Source: Cochliopodium minus
Taxonomy: Eukaryota; Discosea; Himatismenida; Cochliopodiidae
Assembly (NCBI GenBank): GCA_024220525.1
Contig: JAMYWO010000022.1
Coordinates: 160,367 to 224,366, forward strand
Length of the DNA: 64,000 nucleotides
Reading direction: 5' to 3'
Shown here: piece by piece, positions 1-10,939 of the stretch
Layout of the letters: the number at the start of each line of letters is the position of its first letter
How positions within the stretch are numbered: position 1 is the stretch's first letter
Program-made: the position numbers and the translations under genes
The notes under the pieces: model-generated
The model's input: only the letters and a program-made list of their open reading frames with translations
What the model was told of the DNA's origin: nothing
Databases searched by the model: none

Positions 1-33
1 TACGAACTCTTCTATATCCATTTCATTTTGCAT
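1..33 (-). CDS. possible 5' end of a gene cut by the window edge
   Basis: Reading the minus strand, an ATG at 33-31 opens a frame that stays open to the window edge (MQNEMDIEEFV). Eleven codons carry no family signal. The short AT-rich gap to the GRASP start at 270 would suit a divergent promoter, which is the only context supporting it. It could equally be chance. Confidence 0.25.
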   Translation of the reverse strand, partial: MQNEMDIEEFV

Positions 34-269
34 TAATTTACACTCAATAAAACTTCCCTTTTTTTTCTAAATTTTAGAAAATAATTAAAAAATTTGAAAG
101 GAAATATCTCATTTAATGGATATAAAATTTCAATGCCATCAATTCATGAATGTTTTTTGATTGAAAGGGAAAATCATAGAATTTTCTTTGCGTCATCAAA
201 AATTTTTAAAAAATAAAAAAATATTGCTCATAATCAAATTTATTGTGAGATTTTATCCAATAGATTAAA

Positions 270-1937
270 ATGGGTAACAATTTTTCAGAAACAAGACCAA
301 ATTTGGGATATCATATATTAAAGGTAAAAGAATTCATGGATATTCAAAAAAAAAATAAGCGATATATAAAAATAAATTTAAGAATTGCACGAGTGAGTAA
401 AATAATGAAAACAAATATTTAATTATATAAAAAGGTACAACCAAATTCACCTGGATCAAGGGCGAATTTTGATGGACATTTTGATTTTATTGTAAAAGTG
501 GGAGAAGTGATATTGGAAAGAGAAGATGAGACGTTGGTGAATCTCTTAAAAGAAAACATCAACAAACAAATAAAAATGACAATATATAGCTCAAAAACAG
601 ATCAATTGAGAGAAGTGGATGTGATACCAACAGATAATTGGGGAGGGAGTGGATTGTTGGGAGTGAGCATAAGATTTTGCTCATTTTATGGAGTATACGA
701 AAACATCTATCGCATATTAAAGGTGCATAAAAACTCACCAGCATATGAAGCAAAATTACAAGAATCAAATGATTATATAGTAGGAACCCCAGATGTTTTA
801 TTTAATGATACAGAGGATTTCACGAAATTATTGCAATCCAACCTCGGCAAACAAATCACCATCTATGTTTATAATTCTCAGAGTGAGAGCATAAGAGAGT
901 CCCTCTTGACACCACGTGAAGATTGGGGAGGAGATGGGCTTATAGGATGTGAAATGGGAATGGGCCTTCTACACAGAATCCCCTCCCAAAAATCAACAAA
1001 AAACAATCCTATCAGCGAAAATCCAATCAGCGAAAATAATCAACCACAACAAGATTATAAACAAAAATTAAATGAGTTGGAACAAAAGTTCAACGATCTC
1101 CATATCAAATCTCCCTCTTCACAAAATCAATCTTCTGAACAGCCATCTCCATCTAATCAAGTCCCACCGCCATCTGATCAACCATCCTTTTTGATGCCTC
1201 AGCCCATCCCTTCCAACATCCCTGTCCCCATGTACGGCTCCACCGTTTCTTTTCACAATCCCGTTGAAAGACAAACTACGTATCAACAACAATTACAAAA
1301 CAATAATTCTAACACAACCCAACCTCAACCCACCCCTTTAACCAACCAAACTCAAAACAACACTACTTCTACCCCTCCTTCTTCCAATACCCCTTCTCCT
1401 ATTCTTCAACAACAATATCCTCAGCCCCTTCCTTCCAACATCCCTACTCAAACACCTACATCTACTGTTGTAAAGGATAATGACATGCCTCCTTCTGATG
1501 ATCAACTTGATACTAATGGCGATGTTTCCTCTCTTTTTGGCGATAGCAAATCTGATGGAATCGATTTTTTTCAAATCCCTGTGCAAAGTGATTCCACTCC
1601 TGTTCAACCACACACCGAGATTTTGACACCTCCCACCCCAAACAACACTCCTCTCGTCCAAAACAACACTCCTTCCCCGACCTCTTCTCTCACTTCCCTC
1701 CCCGTTCCTAACTTGTCGACTTCTGATAACAACATTCCAACTATCAACCCTAACACTAATCTAGTTGTTAATACTAATCCAATTACTAATGTACCTTCTA
1801 CTCCTATCGGAAATACTATCGTCACTCCTCAGAACACTCCTGTCAGCACCCAACCTACTTCTAATCTTGATTTCAAGCAAAAATTGGAGGAATTAAAAAG
1901 AAAGATGCAAGAGAGATTGGAGCAAAACAAAAATTGA
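270..1937 (+). CDS. GRASP-type Golgi reassembly stacking protein
   Basis: Two exons, 270..323 and 435..1937, joined in phase 0, give 518 residues. Family knowledge: GRASP55/65 proteins tether Golgi membranes and act in unconventional secretion. Two tandem PDZ-like GRASP domains fill residues 1-205. Diagnostic stretches are NSPGSRA and GGSGLLGVSIRFCSF in the first, and NSPAYEA and WGGDGLIGCEMG followed by LLHRIP in the second. Glycine at position 2 (MGNNFSE) suits N-myristoylation, the usual membrane anchor. The rest is a low-complexity Pro/Ser/Thr/Asn/Gln tail, as in animal GRASPs, ending in a short basic helix. The upstream ATG was chosen because it restores the start of PDZ1 and the myristoylation site, which a start inside exon 2 would lose. 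The 3' end lies 47 nt from the convergent coiled-coil gene. Confidence 0.93.
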
Positions 1938-1984
1938 TCCAATAAATAAAAAGCATTAAAAAATTTAATTTAATTAAAAAAAAA

Positions 1985-2941
1985 TCAATTTTTTTTATTT
2001 TCCATTTTCGATTCTACTATCATCCTCGTATCCTTCAGTCTGTTGAGAATCTGATTCAATTTTTGGCTTGATGCATGCATCGTCTGGGAGATCCTCTGCG
2101 CAGACAACAGTGATTCGGTCAAACAATTGTCTATCACCTGCAAGTTGTTGTTGGTTGCTTGAAAGCCCTTTGAAACTTTCTCACATATGTTCCTTCTCAA
2201 TGAATTGTTTTTCGCTCTCAAATCCACTTCCCAATTACTTCTCGCTGGTGGAATTTTCATCTCCGCTACTGATGGGATTTTCAATGATTGGAATGATTCC
2301 CCTATTGAAGAGAAGAAATTTATGAGTTTGATTGGATTCATTATCTTTGGTGGGGGTGGATTTTTCTGGTTGATTATCTTATTTATATCTTTTAATTTAT
2401 TTAATTCTTCGTTATTGCTATCCTCTATTATCATATCTCCCATTTCTGAGCTCGAATCTTCTTCATCTTGTTTATTTGAAGATTTGGTGTGAGGATTTAT
2501 TTCATTTTTGGGATTGGTCGTTTCTATCTCATCTTCTTCTTCCTCTTCTTCATCATCTTCATTCTGAAGCTTATTTTTGTCGATTTGTATATTTATTTCT
2601 ACTTTTGGATTGTATGTGATCTCTATTTCATCCACCTCTTCTTCCTCTTCTTCGACTTCCACTTTCTTTTTTATTTTCTCTGTATCTATATTCAATATTT
2701 CGTTCGTTTTGTTTATATCCCCATTTTTGGTTGGTAAATTATCATTAGATGTTGCCAACGTGGGCTTTTTTGTTTTTTTATCATTTTTTTTCTTTCTTTT
2801 CTTTTTTGTTATTCTTTCCACTATCAATTCATTGCCTGATGGGAATTTATCTGATGTGGGTTTAAAGAAATTTTCGGTGTCTTTATTACTCATTTTTTTT
2901 TTCATATTTATGAATTCTCCAAAGAAATTTGAAGCAATCAT
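1985..2941 (-). CDS. hypothetical protein with charged linker and C-terminal coiled coil
   Basis: A single uninterrupted frame of 318 residues. I do not recognise the family. Residues 40-190 are low complexity, with lysine-rich blocks and acidic runs of Glu/Asp. Residues about 220-318 look folded and helical, with regular heptad spacing and few prolines, ending in a segment rich in Gln, Asn and Leu (SQKLNQILNRLKDTRMIVES). A short C-terminal coiled coil after a disordered linker resembles small subunits of trafficking complexes such as BLOC-1/BORC, but this is only a shape match. In-frame ATGs at codons 1, 13 and 17 leave the start uncertain. The 5' end faces the ELMO gene across 127 nt. Confidence 0.6.
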   Translation of the reverse strand: MIASNFFGEFINMKKKMSNKDTENFFKPTSDKFPSGNELIVERITKKKRKKKNDKKTKKPTLATSNDNLPTKNGDINKTNEILNIDTEKIKKKVEVEEEEEEVDEIEITYNPKVEINIQIDKNKLQNEDDEEEEEEDEIETTNPKNEINPHTKSSNKQDEEDSSSEMGDMIIEDSNNEELNKLKDINKIINQKNPPPPKIMNPIKLINFFSSIGESFQSLKIPSVAEMKIPPARSNWEVDLRAKNNSLRRNICEKVSKGFQATNNNLQVIDNCLTESLLSAQRISQTMHASSQKLNQILNRLKDTRMIVESKMENKKN

Positions 2942-3068
2942 TCAAATTATATAGAAATCTTTTAAGAGCAACTATATTCAAAAGAAAATAGAATTCATTG
3001 TTTATTTATATTCACTCAATAAATTGTCTAAAAAAAAAATTGAAGGATTTTAGGATCTCATTTAAGAA

Positions 3069-4563
3069 ATGGAAATTAGAAAGAGGAGAGGCAATAAAAA
3101 GATTGATCAACCCAAAAATATATTGATCGAAGAAGAAATTGATGATAAAAAAGAACATCCAAAAAAATTTACTCAAAGATATTCCACCGAGAATAAAGCA
3201 GATCCACAAACCCAACAATCAACTATACAATGGCTATGGAATTCATCTTATAGTTTAGGTTGTTATTTTTTTGGGAATATCTCCTATTTTCTTTCTGGGA
3301 TGGTCCGAATGATCCCAACCATCGATGTATTCAAAACAATTTTATCATTAGCAAATCCAAGGGAATCTGATGTGCAAATAGATGAAAATACACAGTAAAT
3401 TTAATTTTAATTTAAAAATATCATGAAGACCGAAATAATATTGAACAATCAAACAAACATCAGATAAATTTAGAAATTGTTAATTTTCCTTCCTTACAAA
3501 GAATTCTTTCAGAATGAAAGATTGAAAATTTAATTTTATCAATGATATGGAAAAATAATTTGCATAATTATGCGAATTATATTACACTGTATGTAATATT
3601 AATTGTTTATCTCCAAAAAAAAGAAAAAATTTCCCCTTATGAAAATTTTATTTTGAATTCATACATGAAAAATTAAAGATTCAAAAATTATTCATCGAAT
3701 TTCATGATTCAAAACCTATTAATTCTTCTTTTTTTTTTTTCAATCTTAATTGTAGGAGGAGAATTGATCAATTCAAATTATTCATCTCAGAAAAGTACGA
3801 TGAGAAAAACAATGAACACGAAGAAACACTAAAGTTGTTGTGGGACTTGTCCTTCGAAGACAAAGCTTACACAAGAATCAGCAAGGATTGGGGGAAAATA
3901 GGATTCCAAGGAAACAACCCTGCCACTGATTTTAGAGGCTGTGGCTACTTTGGGCTTTGTAATCTTATTTATTTCTCCAAAACCTATGAGGCCAAATATA
4001 AGTCTATGATAAAGGGCAGAATCAAAGAAGACTTGAGAAATTTTCCTGTTGCTATTGCTTCTCTAAACGTTATCATGTTGATTTATCAAATTTTGGGTAA
4101 AATTTTTGCACCATCACTCATTTTTTTTTAATTTTACATTTTTACTGTAATTTATTATATTATTTTTCATTTTTTTTTTAAAATCCCAAATTTTCACAAA
4201 AAATTAAAAACAGGTTGGGGTATGAAAAAAGGTCAGCAAGTAGACCTGAAATGCAAATCTGTGCTGATCAATCTCTTCTTTTCACAAGATCACAAGTGGG
4301 TCTTTTATAATGGAGAAGATGTCAATGAAGATGAAGACAATGAAGATGAAGATAATGAAGGTGTTGTTTACAGTTTTAATTTTGAAAAAGTTTTTTCTCT
4401 CGCTTTCATGATTTTGGATGATCTTTGGTATCAGAACAACGCCAATTACATGCAATTTCCTATCATTTTGGAAAAAACTTTTGTAAAGCTTCAGCAAGTT
4501 CTGGTTAATGTAGATTCGATTCTCCAAGTTGATAAATTGATTGATGATTATCTCAAATTATAA
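3069..4563 (+). CDS. ELMO domain-containing protein (ELMOD-type Arf GAP family)
   Basis: Three exons, 3069..3394, 3756..4096 and 4214..4563, joined in phases 2 and 1, give 338 residues. ELMOD proteins are GAPs for Arf/Arl GTPases. Exon 1 carries a lysine-rich N terminus and a hydrophobic segment around residues 55-95, which may anchor the protein in a membrane. Exons 2 and 3 carry the ELMO domain, with the signature GFQGNNPATDFRGCGYFGL including the conserved arginine used for GAP activity. The first intron (361 nt) was inferred because the apparent stop codon of exon 1 lies inside a GTAAAT donor. The join gives NTQRRIDQFKLF, the usual start of this domain. An acidic Glu/Asp/Asn insert interrupts the C-terminal half. 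Confidence 0.9.
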
Positions 4564-4686
4564 TCAAATCTCAATTTTCATTTTAATTTTAATTAATTAA
4601 AATAAAAAAAAAATTGAAACTTATTTTTTGGCATTTTAAATCTTATTCTTCACTTTGATTGATCAATCTCTTATTATTCGACACAC

Positions 4687-6147
4687 ATGACATATAAAAG
4701 AGATACGATATCTCTTCAAATTGGAGGATATGGAATATCTGTTGGTGAATCTATTTGGAATTTGTATCAATTAGAGCACAGAAGTATCTCTCTCTTTTAA
4801 TTGAAAATTTATTCATTCATCCAAGATTGTATTTATTTTATTTTACGTTAGTCATGCCTGATGGAAATAAATATGAGGAAACAGATAATTCATTTCAAAA
4901 TTTCTTCATGGAAGATAGGGAAAAATTTTATCCAAGAGCATTATTCATTGACACAGAAGGAGATTCGATAACAAAATTGAAGACGGGGAAGATGAGAAGC
5001 TCATTTGATACAAAATACATAATAAATCAAAAGAATGCCTGTGATAATCTATTTCCGAGAGGATATTTTCAAAATTCAGAGAAAAAAAAAGTAAAAAAAA
5101 ACAAATTTAAAAAATGATAATCCTTTATTTTTTTGAAAAAAGGAAGTTTTGGATTCAATTAGATCACTAGCTGAGAAAAGTGATTCCATTCAAGAATTTC
5201 AAATTCATCATTCTTTGACGGGAGGAACAGGATCAGGAATTGCGAGCTATATTTTTGAATTCTTAGTGACAGAATTTCCAAGAAAATCACTAGCGTCCTT
5301 TCCTTTGTTTCCTACTTCTGATTTTCATAGTTTAAATGCAGTAGAAGTGTACAACTCTGTTTTGACGATAAAAACCTTAACAGATCATCCTGATGTTGTC
5401 ATTCCCTTCCAAAATGAAAGTCTTAAAAACTTTCTTAAAAAGTACTGTGGTTATGAAGACATGGATTACAAATATATGAACGGCATAATTTCTCAAACCA
5501 TTTCAAATTTGACTATAAATAGAAGAAGTTCTTCTGTTTTGCATCACGATTTCACAGATTTGTACACCATGATCCCTTATCCCAGAATACATTTTTTGAG
5601 CACTTCTTTCATTCCTTTTATTGAGTCCCCCTTTGATCCCCTCATAAAATACACTCTGTTGGACTATTTAAAATTTGGTGCTAATCCCTCTTACTCTCTC
5701 ATTAACTCTCCTTCTCCTTCTTCTTCTTTATCTACTACTCTTTCAAAGTATATGTCTTCTAGTTTTTTTTTGAGAGGATCTAATTTGGTCGTTAGAGATG
5801 TTAACAATGTAATGAGTTCTTTCAAAAAAAATTTAAATTTTGTAAGTTGGGCTCCCACTGGTTTGAAAATTGGTCTTGAAAATATAAATCCTGTTAATGT
5901 ACATGGTGTTGACAAACATTCTTATTCTTCTTCTCTTGTCTCCCTCTCGAGCAACACTTCTATCAATCACATTTTTTGTGATTTGTTGAGCAATTTTGAC
6001 AAACTTTTCTCCAAAAAATCTTTTCTTCACTGGTTTGTCTATGAAGGTAACAAAGAAGAAGATTTTATTGAGAGTCGCGAAGAATTATCTAATTTAGTTC
6101 TCGATTATAAAGAGATTGGTGTGGATGTGGTAGAAGAAGATTTTTAA
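4687..6147 (+). CDS. divergent alpha-tubulin
   Basis: Exons 4687..4783, 4852..5090 and 5143..6147 (phases 1, 0) give 446 residues, normal tubulin length. The nucleotide-binding T4 loop GGTGSG is intact at the start of exon 3. Alpha-type features are the MPDGNKYEETDNSF loop, PYPRIHF, WAPTGLKIG, and a C-terminal block from FLHWFVYEG that mirrors the alpha helix H11-H12. The tail ends in Asp-Phe rather than the usual aromatic Tyr. Identity to conventional alpha-tubulin looks low. The segment that normally reads DLTEFQ, with the catalytic Glu254 that drives hydrolysis of beta-bound GTP, reads DFTDLY here. Its Ser/Pro-rich replacement of the H8-S8 region is also unusual. It is probably a specialised tubulin rather than the bulk isoform. 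Confidence 0.88.
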
Positions 6148-6219
6148 CTAAAGATAGATATAAATTCAATGTGAATGATCACAAATAAATAAACTTAAAA
6201 AATAAAAAAAAATTGAAAT

Positions 6220-6631
6220 ATGATGATGCCTGGTGCTTTACAAACGGGATTGGAAGGTCCAAATATCGCCAAAGATCAAACCATTAATTATAATTCTCTG
6301 TCATTAAATCATTATTCCCTCGAATCAAGGCAAATATCAAAACAATTATATTCTTTTGTCAATTAAATCAAAATATAATAGCCGCATGATCTTGTCTATT
6401 TTTTCTGGTGCGGCAATTGGAATATTTGGATTCACAAATCTGATTGGTTTTGGATTTTTTTTCATCCTCTCCATCTTATTTTCATTCATCACCATGTCGA
6501 TTCATAATTTAAAGGATTCTTTTGAATCCAAATATGATGTATTTACACAAGGATTATTCAATTCATTATTTGTAATATATTTTCCTTCACAATTTAATCT
6601 CTTTACTCATTTATATCAATATCAAATATAG
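6220..6631 (+). CDS. EMC6: ER membrane protein complex subunit 6
   Basis: Exons 6220..6329 and 6382..6631 give 119 residues, close to the usual 110. EMC6 is a small multi-pass subunit of the ER insertase that helps tail-anchored and multi-pass proteins into the membrane. Exon 2 carries the diagnostic SGAAIGIFGFTNLIGFGFFF followed by two further hydrophobic segments. The exons lie in different frames. The only join that keeps family spacing uses a GC donor at 6330 and an AG acceptor ending at 6381. It gives NHYSLESSRMILSIFSG, which lines up residue for residue in length with human NAAVLDYCRTSVSALSG, including the conserved Asn and Arg. Three consecutive ATGs begin the frame; the first is used. 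Confidence 0.85.
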
Positions 6632-6889
6632 AGTTATATCTTGTTCTGGACGTAAAAAAAAAAATTTTGATTCAAGAATATTTTTGCTAATAATATTTGA
6701 AAAAACTAATTATAGGCTCTTTTTTAATTTGGTTCATGTTTATTGATTTGAAAAGATAAGATTAAATTATTTTAAAAATAATAATTATTTAAATCTAAAG
6801 AAAAATTTTTGTTCACAATATTGAAATCTTCATTTACAAAGATCTAGAAATAAAGAACCACAATGGATCTGAAACGATTAAATAAATAA

Positions 6890-7290
6890 AACAAACAAAA
6901 AGATTGTATTTATCTCATTATTTACTTCTCCCAATATCTCAACTAATTTATTACTCTCGTTTAAAAATTTCTGCTCAATGACCCTATTTGTCTGGAACTG
7001 CATATCCAATAGCTCATCTCGAAAGTACAACAAAGTGGCGAACTAAAGGGAAATGTCATCACAATACCCTGTAAAGGACCAACCACTTCCCTATTCACCA
7101 ATATAAGCTTACAAATATACCCTAAGGTATTTACAATACACTGACAAACTTGTTCCCATAACTATCAACAAGTCACACCCCGGGAAATCTCTTTTCGTTC
7201 TTTCGAATAAATAAATTCTTCACCGAAAAATACAATATCTGTTTTAACTGTTAAGTTACAATCTACACATGTGCAGTGGTTTGTCTAAAA
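6890..7290 (-). pseudogene. decayed sirtuin (Sir2 family) gene fragment
   Basis: Three minus-strand pieces in different frames read as a Sir2 deacetylase in the right order. About 7275-7190 gives CVDCNLTVKTDIVFFGEEF, the second zinc CxxC plus the conserved FGE. About 7190-7125 gives DFPGCDLLIVMGTSLSVY, the NAD-binding core. About 7130-7045 gives ICKLILVNREVVGPLQGIV, matching the LINKE region. A fourth piece, about 7045-6890, encodes a helical tail. The frame changes fall inside conserved blocks with no usable splice sites, so at least two or three frameshifts are needed. The N-terminal Rossmann half is not visible upstream. This is most simply a truncated pseudogene; sequencing error could explain one frameshift but not all. 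Confidence 0.7.
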
Positions 7291-8008
7291 TGGATCAGGT
7301 AGATCATATTTCTTTATTTCTTTTATTTCATTCTGATCTTCATAATTTTTTTCATTATTGAAAGAATATTATAATAAGATGAAATTAAATTATTCACTCC
7401 TTTCTTTATCATGTTGTCCATTTTACTTGATAATAATAGATGAATTAATAGATCTTCTCCAATAAATCAATCAACTTTTTTTATTTTAATTTTTTTTTTC
7501 AATTTCAAAATTTTCATACTAAATTTTGGAATGTGATTTCGAATATAAAAAAAATTGAGAAAAAGAAAAGAAATTCTTAGGAGAGAGAAAATTTGTATTG
7601 TTTCAATCCAGAAAACAATTTCGATCTTTACTCCAAATAAAAAAAAAAGATTTTATTTTATATAATTTTTTTTTCTTATTTTTCTTAATGGTTGTCAAAA
7701 AAAAAAATGACAACTTTTTTTTTAAATTTTTTATTCAGTATTATTCAAAAACAAACTCATAGAATACTTTTTATTGAACTCATATTTCTTATTCAATCTA
7801 ATTGCGAAGAATTGAATTGTATATATCTTTTTAACAAAAGAATTACAAATGAGTACTGTATCATCAAGTAAAATAAAATAAATAAAATATTTTTCTCTCA
7901 AATAATAAAAATTTTAAAAAAAAAAAAAAAATAAAAAAAAATTTAAATCACCATCATAAAGGGATTTTTCTTTGCAACAAAAAAGAGATCTAAATTTTTG
8001 ATATAAAA
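7291..8008. other. AT-rich non-coding stretch
   Basis: About 700 nt with dense homopolymer runs and no frame resembling a gene on either strand. It lies between the sirtuin relic and the start of the Rax2-like gene, and presumably holds the latter's promoter and leader. No specific site is recognisable. Confidence 0.5.
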
Positions 8009-10790
8009 ATGAGAAAAATTATCATTTTAGTTCTATTTGTTATTGCTCTTGTTTTTGCACAAGATAAACCATCTAATTACTTTGCAGGATCTTCATCTGC
8101 TCGTGGTCAACAACAGCAAGTCGCAAATTTTGCAGTTTGGAATGTAATTTAATTTTTGTTTTATTGTCAAATTTTTAACGAAATAAACTTTATATCTTTT
8201 CTAATATCAATTATTTTTTTTTTAAAAAATTTTATTTTTTTTTAAATAAAAAAAGACCACATCAAATAGTTGGATGAATGTATTGCCTCCTAGAGTTTCT
8301 GGTGGTAGTGGTTCTGGTATTTCTGGTATTGTCGCAGTTGGAAATGGTTTGCTTGCATATGGTGATTTCACCGCCGTAAATGGAAATGATGCTGCTGGTC
8401 TTGCATATTATGATGGAAAAGTATGGTGTTCACCTGAAGGAGTTGGTCTCTTTCAATATGATCAAAATGTTGTTACAACCCAATTTAATAATACCCCTAC
8501 TGCAAAATCTAGTGCATTTGCAGCTACTGTAATTGGAAATGATGTATACCTTCTTGGAACTTTCGATCAAGTTGGTTTGATCAGAGATGGAGTTGCGGGA
8601 TTTGTAAAATTGACCTGGTCCACCGGAGGAATTTTCACCATTAACAAAGTAGGAACACAAGGATACTATCAAGTTATTAATAATCAACCATGTACCTTTT
8701 GCCCACAATCTACCCAACCAACATCTGGAGTTAAACTTCTCAGCTACACTGCTAATTCAAACACTTATTTTGTACTTCAAGTTGGTACCACTGGAGATCT
8801 TTTTCAATGGCAAGTTGATACACCAAATTGGGTTCGAATTACAAACTCCAATGGTGCTCGTAATATAACTGGAAATGTAAGAGATTTTGATATCAACAAT
8901 GGAATTATCTATGTTGTCGGAAACTTCCAAAATTTGAATGATCCTTCCACCGCAAATCAATATTTACACATTGCATCATCATCAAATCAAGGAGCTTCTT
9001 TTGGACCTGTTGCAACTCCAAATCCATTACCTGTTGAAAACTTTGGTGATCTTGGTGTTGTAAATAATGCTACAACCTTTCTTCCTGCTTTGACCGGAAG
9101 TGGTTTATTTTCTATTGCTGTTGAAAGTGCAACCTCCATTTATGTTGCTGGAGGATACCGTATTACTGAGAGAAATCTTACAATTGATAATCTTGCAGGA
9201 CAATTACAAACTAGAGTAATCAGAATTACAGGTTCAACTTTTAGTTTACTTTCCGAAAGATTTGCTGGAAATAGTTTGACACCTCAAATAAACAAACTTA
9301 TTTTTAACAATGGAGTTCTTTATGCTTTTGGAAGTTTTACTAGATATCGTCAAGTTGTCCCAACTCCTGGTTCTCGTTTCGGAGTTAGATTCACTGATGT
9401 ATACAGAAATGCTGCTCAATATGTTAACAACATTTGGTCTCCTGCTTTTGGTGGATATTTGACAACTGATTTCAATGGTGATTCTTCTCCTTCTGTGAGT
9501 GATATCAGAGTTGCCGTTTCAGGAAATTTATTTTACTTTGCTAGTGTTGGTGTTGGTAACAACTTTCTTAGCTCTTATGGTGTTTTGTCTGGATCTGTAT
9601 TTGCTTATGGAGGAGATAAAAATTTAAGAAAAAACAACAGATGGAATGCAGTTCTTCAAAATCAAAGATTTGTTTCTGCTTCTGACTATGTTGGAGGTAT
9701 TTCCACTGAAGGAAGTGTTTATTCTTTGCATGTTACAAAGAAAAATGATGCTTTGATTATTGGAGGAATGTTTGATTGGATCGGATCCCAAAGAATTGGA
9801 GGTATTGCTGCATACAATCCTGTTTCTGACACTGTTCAACAAATTGGAGGTGGAATTTATCAAGCCAACAACAATTTTCAATATTATGGAGATAATACTT
9901 ACAACAATCGTGTTGGAGGAAAAGTATACGATATCTCAGAATGGAAAGATAGATTGATCATTGGAGGTCAATTCAATAGAAATAATAGTGGAAACTGTGT
10001 TTCTAACATTGCTTGGAACAAATTTAGAGTGGCTGGTGCAGGATGGGAAGCTATTGATGGAGGTTGTGATGGGCAAATCAATGATCTTTTGGTTGTTGGA
10101 AATATCTTGTACATAACTGGTACTTTCAAATTTTGCGGATTGAATCCTTCTGGATATAACGGAGGCTTATACAGAGGATCCATTCCAACAAGTGGTGTTG
10201 CAAGAATTGACTTAAGTGATAACAAAGCAAGTTGGAGAAATCTTGGGGTTGGTCTTGCAGGTACTGGTACTTCATTAGCATGGAGAGGAGGAGATCTCTT
10301 TGTTGCAGGTTCTTTTGCAAGTGCAGGAGGAAGAATTGCAACTTCAAACATTGCCAGATGGCGTGGTGATCACTGGTTAGATGTTGTCGCAAAATGCAGA
10401 GGAGCATGTGATAGATCTGTTGATGTTCTTCCTTATATCTTGCAAGCCACCACCCCTTCTGCTGGTGTAAGAAAACCAGCTGGATGTTCAAAATTAAGAA
10501 ATATTGGAGGAAGAATTTATTGTATTGATGACAATTTCCAAACTCTCTCTTGGTTCGATTCTAACACTTGGCATCAAGCTGGAACTTTTGCTGTTGTTGC
10601 AACAAATTTTCAAAACTCCCTCATTAGTGTCAATCAAACCAACAAAGCTTATATTATTGTTCCTTCCACTTCTTCTGATGGAGCAAACGGTGCAAATTAT
10701 GCTGCTTTTGATACTAAAAATAATGAATATACCCCTTCCAACGGAGGTTTTTCTGCTCCTGCTAACGCATTGGCTGATTTATCCCAATAA
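8009..10790 (+). CDS. secreted Rax2-like beta-propeller repeat protein
   Basis: Exons 8009..8143 and 8256..10790 (phase 0) give 889 residues. Residues 1-17 (MRKIIILVLFVIALVFA) are a clear signal peptide with a cleavage site before Gln18. The rest is built from repeats of the kind found in Rax2/kelch-like ectodomains: Gly-rich strands such as ALIIGGMFDWIGSQRIGGIA, NILYITGTFKFCGLN and GDLFVAGSFASAGGR alternate with Asn/Thr-rich loops. No C-terminal membrane segment or GPI signal is evident, so the product is probably secreted or wall/matrix-associated. Yeast Rax2 is a cortical landmark protein, but sharing a fold does not prove a shared role. The ATG in exon 1 was chosen because it adds the signal peptide. 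Confidence 0.85.
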
Positions 10791-10939
10791 TTTTTTTGAA
10801 AGATAATATTAAATAACTTTAATTTTTATTTTATTTTTTTATTATAAACAAATGCTATTGAGTCAAGGCCCATTATACATCAAAAATCTAGATTTTTTTT
10901 TCTACAAACATCAAATTTTGAAAACACTAAATTTACAAT

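Noticed and set aside
6960-7280. GC-elevated island considered as a non-coding RNA (SRP, RNase P or snRNA)
   Set aside because: No conserved RNA boxes could be placed, and the minus strand reads as sirtuin fragments.
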